64,000 nucleotides of DNA, taken from Lasiodiplodia sp. COLG20 (Eukaryota > Ascomycota > Dothideomycetes > Botryosphaeriales > Botryosphaeriaceae). This document shows, one piece after another, positions 57,034 through 64,000 of the stretch. Position 1 is the first letter of the stretch, and every line of letters begins with the position of its first letter. Location of the stretch: contig VNWV01000004.1 in assembly GCA_009801085.1 (NCBI GenBank), positions 1,178,001 through 1,242,000 on the forward strand, given 5' to 3'. A program made the position numbers and the translations under genes. The notes beneath the pieces were generated by a model. That model saw nothing but the letters and a program-made list of their open reading frames with translations. It was not told the origin of the DNA and did not search any database.

Positions 57034-57528
57034 TCAACCAGCAGGAGTCTTTTGATCATTGCGGCGGCACAGCACCATCGCAGCCATCACCTTCCTCCCA
57101 GCTCGCTTCATCTTCCCCTTCCAACTCATCTTCTCGCGCATCTTGCTCCTCCTCCGCTCTCCCGGTCCCTGCTGCAGCTTCCTGTAGAGATCCACCGATG
57201 AAGGTCGCAAAGCTGCTTCCGAAACGGGCAGGTTCGTGGACCAGCGCAGCGTTGGGGTTGCCGAAGGCTTGGGCGATGATTGCTGGACCACTCTGCGCGG
57301 CAGCGGCGGGAGCGGCTTGTTGAGCGACAGATTGCGCGAGGGAACTGAGGAAATGGTAGGCGGGCGGGAAGGAAGTGAGGACAGCGTTGTCGGCTGGCAC
57401 CTCGCCGCAAAACCTTGAGCTGGCTCTTGCTTCTGCTCTTGACGGTCGGGGACTTGGAGCTGGAGGTGCTCGCTGCAGTAGCGGCGTAGAGTGCGTGCTG
57501 CGACAGTAGGCTCGGTGAGGCGGAGCAT
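57034..57528 (-). CDS. Hypothetical protein, small Arg/Pro-rich, uncertain
   Basis: 164 codons from MLRLTEPTVAARTLRRYCSE; the frame is open 20 codons further upstream. The first 40 residues look like a genuine ordered N-terminus. After that two overlapping frames are both open: this one is Arg/Ser/Pro-rich, while the frame at 57,056-57,400 gives an Ala-rich protein-like sequence (SSLAQSVAQQAAPAAAAQSG, then NAALVHEPARFGSSFATFIG). Either a spliced or frameshifted gene joins the N-terminus to the second frame, or one of them is spurious. No family recognised. Confidence 0.35.
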   Translation of the reverse strand: MLRLTEPTVAARTLRRYCSEHLQLQVPDRQEQKQEPAQGFAARCQPTTLSSLPSRPPTISSVPSRNLSLNKPLPPLPRRVVQQSSPKPSATPTLRWSTNLPVSEAALRPSSVDLYRKLQQGPGERRRSKMREKMSWKGKMKRAGRKVMAAMVLCRRNDQKTPAG

Positions 57529-57789
57529 CTCAGAGAGTGTTGTGGTAAGTAGTGCAGGACTCTGCAGTCGTGTTATTCGAGGCCGCAAGCATATTCACCT
57601 GTCAGCAGAACTTCTATTTGGTGTGTAATCTAATCATTTGACCTGGTGCAGGCGAAACCCTGAAGTTAACGAATACCGTGGCTGCTCACTTTCCACTTCT
57701 GACCAAGTAGCGATATTTATTACCGCGCCCGCTCATCCTACTTTCTCCAGTCGACAAACTCCACACGGTTTTCTTGGCCTCCACCGAAA

Positions 57790-58203
57790 ATGTGCATCTT
57801 CTACGAAGAGACGTGTTACTCCTGCCAGCGCATCATCTACCGACTCAATGCGCACCCCTGTTTCGAGCAAAATCGAACAATTTGCATCGAACCGGCCATG
57901 GAACGCAGAGTCACCCGACGCCGCTGCCACGTCTGCAATCCAACTCAATGGCGCTCCTTGAACTACCGTTGCGAGCTTCTGCACGATATGAAATGTCGAT
58001 CATGCGGCAGGACGAGCGATGCTCTGGTCGAATACTATCGAACTGTTACAGAAATCCGAGACTACTGTTCGACTAGCCCCGAAATATTCAACAGATACCT
58101 GCTTCTTAGCAGGATCCTTCAGGGCGAATTGGTGCTGGGTTGGAAGACGCGTACTGCGCCCGGTTTCTTCCCCGGCGATAATACTAGGTGGGGGATTCGA
58201 TAG
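57790..58203 (+). CDS. Small Cys-rich protein 1 (MC...CxxC type)
   Basis: 137 aa beginning MCIFYEETCYSCQ, with Cys at 2, 9, 12, 24 and 32 and two further CxxC pairs (CHVC; CRSC). The pattern suggests zinc binding rather than secretion, as there is no signal peptide. Similar short MC-starting Cys-rich proteins are frequent, poorly conserved and uncharacterised in Pezizomycotina. Two further proteins with a comparable N-terminal Cys pattern lie within 4 kb. Function unknown. Confidence 0.6.
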   Translation: MCIFYEETCYSCQRIIYRLNAHPCFEQNRTICIEPAMERRVTRRRCHVCNPTQWRSLNYRCELLHDMKCRSCGRTSDALVEYYRTVTEIRDYCSTSPEIFNRYLLLSRILQGELVLGWKTRTAPGFFPGDNTRWGIR

Positions 58204-58693
58204 AATGGCCGGTGGACGTTTTTCCAAACTCAGCACTACCGCAATCCCGCTTACACCTTTGGCGTGGATGATGGTCAAATGTGGAGTTTTGTCGGTCCTG
58301 AAAAAGTATGACGCTGCCCTGTATCCATATGGCCTTGGTATTCTGACATGTGTTAGGTTTCCATTCCTGCAAATCCCGCTCCTTGGACTATCGTTTGGTA
58401 ACGATGATCACGCCTTTTAGCAGCGCCAGCCTAAGCAATCTAAAGACAGTTTGAGATTCTGTTGATTTTCGTACTTTGCTTTGACCGAGGAACATACTGG
58501 TGCCAATCTGGGCAGAAGGGTCGTTATATGGTAATTTGGCGCACCAACAAATATTTACTTCGTCAAAGCTCCAAATCACCAAATACAATTGTGTTTTCTC
58601 AGATTGAGACTGCCCAATATCGCCCATTTAGTGAAGTGCCATTCTGCATCCTATGGCTGAAAATAATATCTCGCCAAGATCAAGATCGCAATA
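58204..58693. other. Intergenic region between convergent small Cys-rich genes
   Basis: About 490 bases with overlapping short ORFs on both strands and no recognisable feature. Confidence 0.4.
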
Positions 58694-59182
58694 CTACATC
58701 GTGTGGAATGCCAAACGCAGCTCACCCGCGTCAGTTAATGACGCCGTGATTGAAACAACACCAGGCGGCATCTCGCCTGTATTACTTTGTCGCCGGGCTT
58801 CACCTACGGCTACTAATGCCGTTATTTCTCTCTGCGGAGGTATTGCTGTTGTTTGGAGGCCGTCTGGCACGCATCTCTCCAGGAGTTGCTCCACTGCATC
58901 CAAATAATCGTCCATCGCTCGAATTGCTGCCGTTTGAAATCTCTCCTCGCACTCCAAGCAAAGGTTTCCAGAGAACGAATACTCGCATGCTCCCTTCAGT
59001 AGAGCCAGTGTTGTTCGTAGCCTAGCCGTATTGCATCGGTCGCATATGGAAGATGGTATTGGGCCAGTATTGGGTACCATTCCCAAAGAATGGCCGTGGC
59101 GGCCAAAATCCTTACATATATTGACCAGGCCGCAATTGTAGCCGCAATGGGTACAGTCTCCTACATACAAGACTCCGCACAT
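58694..59182 (-). CDS. Small Cys-rich protein 2 (MC...CxxC type)
   Basis: 162 aa starting MCGVLYVGDCTHCGYNCG, with later CDRC and CLEC pairs. The start pattern C2, C10, C13 parallels that of protein 1 (C2, C9, C12) and of the protein at 61,259. No signal peptide. The middle contains a probable helix (EERFQTAAIRAMDDYLDAVE). The gene is convergent with protein 1 and divergent from the gene at 59,734. Function unknown. Confidence 0.6.
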   Translation of the reverse strand: MCGVLYVGDCTHCGYNCGLVNICKDFGRHGHSLGMVPNTGPIPSSICDRCNTARLRTTLALLKGACEYSFSGNLCLECEERFQTAAIRAMDDYLDAVEQLLERCVPDGLQTTAIPPQREITALVAVGEARRQSNTGEMPPGVVSITASLTDAGELRLAFHTM

Positions 59183-59733
59183 GCCTAATACACGCTTACT
59201 TCCTGTGGGAAGGTAGTTAAAGTTGTACTTGAATCGTAGTCAGACTGTAAAAAGTCAAGTAACTCAGCGTACGGGAACTTGGTATTTATTCTCAAAATCT
59301 AAGTACTATAAAGAATAAAATATATTTCACGACTAGTTTAAGAAGCGTCAGCGTGGGCGCTGTCAAAAACGACAGCTGGGGTTCTGCAACTTGTCCTGCT
59401 CTATTTCTACGAAGCCAGAAATTCAAACAGCGAAAATAGCTCTTTATCCATGCGATAGGTCTAGCTATCACAAAAGCAGACCACGTAGATCGACTGAATG
59501 CGTGTCTCTTGCTGTCAATTCATATTTCGCCCTCCCTTTGTCTGCAGCAGGCCGCTTTCTGAGTTAGATTTGACACCCAAACAACGATCCCCATGTGACT
59601 CCCATACGAATTGCAAGAGGAAATGATATAAATATAGGAAATATTCCTATCTTTTCGTAGTATCCTCTTCAACATCGAAGTAGCAACACGAGTTACTCTG
59701 AAGCAGCTTCCTCTCGGCTACATCGAATCAATA
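59183..59733. other. Divergent promoter region
   Basis: About 550 bases between divergent starts, AT-rich, with a TATAAATA box for the plus-strand gene. Nothing else recognised. Confidence 0.5.
59627..59634 (+). promoter_or_regulatory. TATA box
   Basis: TATAAATA about 100 bases upstream of the ATG at 59,734. Strong consensus match and suitable spacing. Confidence 0.5.
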
Positions 59734-60579
59734 ATGCCTTCACAAGGTAACATGGCCCAGAAAATTACCCCGTATGTAAGGGCATCGAAGTCCCAGCAGC
59801 CTCTCTATTCACAGCAGCGGGATTTTGGTGTCCTGGATAACCAGGAGTACTATCCGTATACAGCCGGATACTACTCTCCTCCGTATGGCTACTACTACTA
59901 TTACCCCCAATATCAGCAGCCCATGACTGAAGAGGCCATTTATCGTACGAATGGGCGCACTGGAGGACCTCGTCGTGGACCTCGCTCCGCTCCTCTGACA
60001 GCGCCCACTACCGGCACTCCGAATAAGAAATCCCACCCTAAGGATGGCCGCAATGACAACAAAAAGCACCATGAAGATTATGAGCCGACTAACGAGCTGG
60101 CCCACTTGATCACTCACATTAAGTTACGTGAACAGCTTGTCCTCCCTTACCTTCAGGAAGAGGCTTGGAATCTTTACGACATGGCAAAGAAGGCAGATAG
60201 CCAGGAGGAGAATGACACGCTTGCAATGAGTATCATTGCGCTCGGTGGCGCCGTTGAGGTCATGGAGAGCGCGCTGGACTTTGATTATGAGCAGCTTCGT
60301 GAGCGACTCCACCCCGGTGAGTCCGAGTTGGAGTGCAGTTGCGATAACGATGAGGAAGATCCTTCATTCCTGAATTTTCTTCTGAGAAGCGGTTTCTCCG
60401 GCTATGGCCAGGACTCGGAAGCCAAGTCCGAAAAGGTTGGTCAGGAGACTCATGCGGCTCGACCCATGGGATACGCGACCAGGAAGACCGCTGCGGTTGG
60501 TCGTGAAGGCCGCTCTAGGCCTCGCCGCAATGACAGAGTCTCCGAGACTTACAAGCCTTCATTTTACAGAGAGGTCTAA
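59734..60579 (+). CDS. Hypothetical protein, Tyr-rich N-terminus
   Basis: 281 aa, single exon, no recognised domain. Residues 35-70 are Tyr-rich (PPYGYYYYYPQYQQ), followed by a basic Gly/Arg segment (RRGPRSAPLT) and Lys/Asn/His-rich linker. An ordered helical region lies at about 125-200 (LAHLITHIKLREQLVLPYLQ; MSIIALGGAVEVMESALDFD). The tail is polar and basic. The Tyr/Arg-Gly composition suits an RNA-binding or condensate-prone protein, but this is inference only. A second ATG seven codons in is an alternative start. Confidence 0.65.
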   Translation: MPSQGNMAQKITPYVRASKSQQPLYSQQRDFGVLDNQEYYPYTAGYYSPPYGYYYYYPQYQQPMTEEAIYRTNGRTGGPRRGPRSAPLTAPTTGTPNKKSHPKDGRNDNKKHHEDYEPTNELAHLITHIKLREQLVLPYLQEEAWNLYDMAKKADSQEENDTLAMSIIALGGAVEVMESALDFDYEQLRERLHPGESELECSCDNDEEDPSFLNFLLRSGFSGYGQDSEAKSEKVGQETHAARPMGYATRKTAAVGREGRSRPRRNDRVSETYKPSFYREV

Positions 60580-61258
60580 GCAACTGCCACACTTATGCGG
60601 ACAAGGCCGGCAGCGGCGGAGGTAATCAAGGGCAAACCGAAGATGCATTGCCTGCGCCAATGGCAAGCCTTTACGATGCAATATTGATATTTACCTACCA
60701 TTGGCTTTTGTAATACAAATTGACAATTTAAAATATATTTCTAAGGCTGTGCCCTGCGATTCGAAGTGCCATCATTTCCATATGAGTAGTCTGAACTGGG
60801 GTGTCTATCGGGCCGTCTTGACATGTCCAACCGTACCTTTAAGACTTCCATAACTATAATCGCCGGCTTGCGGACATGAAGCATCGAATGAAGTGTCGCG
60901 GAGTAGCAGCAGCGGGCGCCCCACGCTCGGCACGCGCTTTGTTGTCGCCTCAGCGCCCTGTCACATGCCCCCCGGCTTCGCGGCACCTGCCTATCACACC
61001 CAACACGTCATTGACCAAGATTGCGGCTCTGTCGCTATATCCTGTTGCGAGCACCTTACCGAGACCCTGAATTACCTCTTGAAGCCCCATCCCCTCGCAT
61101 GAGCCATCACCACCACCACAATCATCACCCCACACCTCCGCACTAGCAATATATCAACACCACACCACGCATACTTACCCTGACAATCCCCACCCACATT
61201 CCCGGCATTAGCCGCAACGGAAAAAACCTCGACGCGCATCGCCAAAGACGCAACAACA
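60580..61258. other. Intergenic region
   Basis: About 680 bases ending in a C/A-rich leader (from about 61,100) for the next gene. No further feature seen. Confidence 0.45.
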
Positions 61259-61954
61259 ATGTGCTGCGAAGAGCACCACATCTGCAAGCACTGCAACCAG
61301 ATCATCACCAGCACGACCGACCGCTGCTTCGCCTGGCGCGCCGGCTGCGCCGACGGCGACCACCGGAATCCCGGCACGGAGTTCGGCAGCGGCGACCGCT
61401 GCTTCTGCCCGGACGGGGAAGAGATCGTCGAGGAGTTCTACCACGACGACGACGGCTTCTACTGCCCCAACTGCTCTTCTGCTCCTCATCACCCGCCATT
61501 TTCGTCGTCGTCCGCCGGCGGCCGGTACAGGAGCGACCGCCCGCGCCCTCCCCCCATTGACCCCGTGAGCGGAGAGGAGGTGGTTGCCGTCGCCGCCGTC
61601 GATGACTCGCCGACGAGCTGCAGCGATGGTGCGTACTCGGCATCTAGTGACGAGGGCGCGGGAGCAGCAGCAGCGACGCCGGCGACGCCCAATGCGACCA
61701 ACAAGGGCGCTGGCAGCTGGCGGATGCGTGTCAGGAAGATAGTGAGCGGGACGACGCGGTTGGCGGGCGCGGGTAAGCGGCGTGAGGGCGACGACGACGT
61801 CGGCCAGCCAGCTGCTGCCGTGCTCCGAGACCACGAATTACGGCCATCGTCAGCTGACAAGCGGGGGACAAAGACGACGGTGACGAGCGCGGCGAGCGTG
61901 ATGAATGGAGACGGTGGCGCAGCAGAGCAGAACGGCCCGTCCTCGTTACTTTGA
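61259..61954 (+). CDS. Small Cys-rich protein 3 with disordered tail
   Basis: 231 aa. The first 75 residues carry all the Cys: MCCEEHHICKHCNQI, then FAWRAGC, RCFC and YCPNC, a likely zinc-binding module. The remaining 155 residues are Ser/Ala/Gly-rich and disordered, with a short basic patch (RMRVRKIVSG). No signal peptide or membrane segment. A C/A-rich leader precedes the ATG, typical of an expressed fungal gene. Its N-terminus shares the MC-x(6)-C-x2-C layout with the two other Cys-rich genes upstream. Confidence 0.65.
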   Translation: MCCEEHHICKHCNQIITSTTDRCFAWRAGCADGDHRNPGTEFGSGDRCFCPDGEEIVEEFYHDDDGFYCPNCSSAPHHPPFSSSSAGGRYRSDRPRPPPIDPVSGEEVVAVAAVDDSPTSCSDGAYSASSDEGAGAAAATPATPNATNKGAGSWRMRVRKIVSGTTRLAGAGKRREGDDDVGQPAAAVLRDHELRPSSADKRGTKTTVTSAASVMNGDGGAAEQNGPSSLL

Positions 61955-64000
61955 TGAAGCGAAAAGAAGACTTGGATGAATGAGGAAGGTTGTGGCTTGT
62001 GATGGTTGGAAATAGAAAAAAGTGAAGGCCAGAATACGAAAGATACGAAACACCCCGCCGACGCGGTTACGACGAGCACAGGCCTGCTCCGTCCGCGCTG
62101 GCGGAAACAGAGTCATACGAACAATAGTCTGTTTTCTTTTTTTTTTCTCTTTTCTTTCCTTTTTTCTTTTGTCTTAGCCTTTTCGCGGGACTAGCCAGTG
62201 AGGAATTTTTTCGTAGCGAAAGGAGTTGCTGCCCTTGCTTTGACGCAAATGCGCATTTGAATCGTGGAAGACTTGATTGGATCGATGCTTCGACCTTCAC
62301 CGCCACATGGTTGTTTGGCTATTGCGGTTGTTTGCGACGTGCGAACCACCCATGACGAAGCTCTAGATGGTCTTTTGTTTTCAACTATACGTGTTCAGTG
62401 AATGAATGGAAACTCAAACATATTACCTGCGGAACAAAGCCTCCCAAGGTCGCTGTACGCTTGCGCATGACGGCATCAGTGCAACTGATCACTTGAACTG
62501 TGAAAGGGGAAGACTTCACGTCAGATCATCGCAAGGTTCCGCTTTCTCAGTTCAACAGAAAACGCAGAATCCGCGACCAGCGGCAAGGGCGAGAAGCCGG
62601 GAGACAACACACCCAGGCAACACTATGCGCCACAAGCGTTAAACTTTGCAACTCCACCGTCGATGAGGTCATTGATCCCTGCAACGAAAGCCATGTGCGG
62701 CGGCTGGATCTGCCCAAAGGCATCTACCCGACGCTGAAACGCCGGCAATTCCCAGCGACACCATCTGCCCCGAGTGCTCGGCCACCACGTAGGTATCCAC
62801 AGGAGGCGTCGGGAAGAGAGAGGGTGGGCGGAGGTTGCTGAGGGCTGCCCGTGCAGTAAAGCCCTAGCCATGCGGCAGTGGCGGATGTGGCTGAGCCCGG
62901 GCTGTGTTCTGGAAGCCCGCTCAGATGTCGATCTCCCATAGCGGCCGCACCCCCATTGCATTGATCCATGCCGAAGATGCGGTGGGTTTTGGGCATGGAT
63001 CACTATCCCTGCGCTTCTGATTTTAATTCACTCTGTCCGGGCTGGCGGGTCCAATCAAACAAATCTGCAGCAAGAGAAGAATCCCTCCCCCCCTCGCTTT
63101 TTGCTTTCACCGGTGACGTGGTGGCGTGAACTTCGAGCTGTGAGCATGCACGCTGCCACCTGCTCAGCCCAACCCGAATCCCCGAAACATGGTCTTAAAG
63201 TTTGCTTGTTGCGCACACCCCACTATTATGTGCACTGCGTGTTTCAGAGCGTGAAGAAGTCAAGTGCGGACCTTGGTGTCTAGAATATCAGAGCAAAAGC
63301 CTCCGCGGAACCGCACCCGCCTCCCCGGGGAGCCGCTTCTCCGTTGCCGAGGTGACGAGAATTTCCAGAAGAGGCTTCCTCCAAAGGCCCGTGTCTCGGG
63401 AGAATGTCGTCCTGCAGCTCTAGCCCTGCATAGTCATTGCAGTAGGCTTCCATCGTGCTACCGGAAGACCCGGATCCAGCTTGAATACCCACACCTTTCT
63501 CCGTCATGCAATGCCTCTTTAGACCCGTCTGTACTACATTTATTTTTTTTTTCTCTCATGTGTGTGCGTAACGCGACGTTGGTGGCGCGATCGGAGGCTG
63601 ATCTCGGACTGACTCTCGTCCACGCCTATCATGGTAATGCAATTGACGGCGGTCAACAGCCACGAAATTCGCCTGATTAGACATTTGTAGGCAAGATTGA
63701 CACATCAGCTGGCTCCGCCCCTGCGTCTGAAGGCGAGATCACATCGATCTCGTCTCGTAGTGACACGCCCATATTTCCGCACGGCAGCACTTCCCGACAG
63801 TTGACTGGCAGATCCTGCCACGGGTCCAAGACCTGCCGCGCCGGATACTGCTTCCTTCTCTTGCCACGAAGCATTCACGAAATGCACCTTATTCCGAGAT
63901 GACGCTTTACTGTGCCTTGCCATTGTCGGCCCTTCACCGCCGATAGACATTGCCAACTCATCAAACCGTGTTTTCGGTCTGAAACAAGGACACCAGATAG
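61955..64000. other. 2-kb terminal region without recognised genes
   Basis: Short overlapping ORFs on both strands (longest 138 codons, 63,264-63,680) without domains. An 11-bp inverted repeat occurs at 62,962-62,972 / 62,992-63,002. Homopolymer pyrimidine tracts lie at about 62,135-62,175 and 63,540-63,555. A gene may begin beyond the window. Confidence 0.4.

Noticed and set aside
62623..63003. 126-codon minus-strand ORF
   Set aside because: Unremarkable composition and several competing frames; no support.

Overview
The window is nuclear DNA from a filamentous ascomycete (Pezizomycotina; a Dothideomycete is my best guess). The evidence is the gene set: a Neurospora-type kinesin-1, a 151-residue Rad6, INCENP, Mtg2, an Mss116-like helicase, an LsdA-like protein and F-box-like/DUF7730 proteins. 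Introns are mostly about 48-117 nt with GT-AG ends and CTAAC/CTGAC branch sites. There are no operons, no ribosome-binding sites, and genes lie on both strands. I rebuilt the gene models by hand from splice signals and reading phase; none was checked against RNA or a database.

Layout: 0-3 kb, a GEN1/Yen1 Holliday-junction resolvase. 3.8-5.2 kb, a secreted aldose 1-epimerase. 6.0-9.6 kb, a large Q-rich protein of unknown function. 10.1 kb, a short palindromic element. 11.4-13.9 kb, a four-helix membrane protein (visible only after splicing) convergent with a FAD-dependent amine oxidase-like enzyme. 14.4-15.8 kb, an LsdA-like secreted protein. 17.5-21.1 kb, a four-domain RNA-end-processing fusion, the most interesting gene here. 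21.9-23.6 kb, an AIF/FSP1-like oxidoreductase. 24.0-27.8 kb, two diverged F-box-like paralogues placed tail to tail, with a second copy of the palindromic element ending the first one. 29.2-32.3 kb, Mtg2 and a membrane SDR, divergent. 33.1-36.7 kb, a mucin-like transmembrane protein with a CBM52-like module. 36.7-40.3 kb, gene-poor. 40.3-45.95 kb, a tail-anchored ORF, kinesin-1 and RAD6, all on the minus strand. 46.8-50.4 kb, an Mss116-like DEAD helicase and a membrane protein. 52.7-56.6 kb, INCENP/Sli15. 57.0-62.0 kb, small lineage-specific genes including three short Cys-rich proteins. 62.0-64.0 kb, no gene recognised.

Housekeeping functions dominate: recombination (GEN1, RAD6), chromosome segregation (INCENP), transport (kinesin) and mitochondrial RNA/ribosome work (Mss116, Mtg2). 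They are interspersed with fast-evolving or lineage-restricted genes at 9.6-11.4, 23.6-29.1, 36.7-40.3, 50.4-52.6 and 57-64 kb. The strongest candidate for an under-described system is the 2H phosphoesterase - EEP - nucleotidyltransferase - MJ1316/DUF504 fusion at 17,485-21,052. Its domains are those expected of an RNA 3'-end repair or tailing enzyme.
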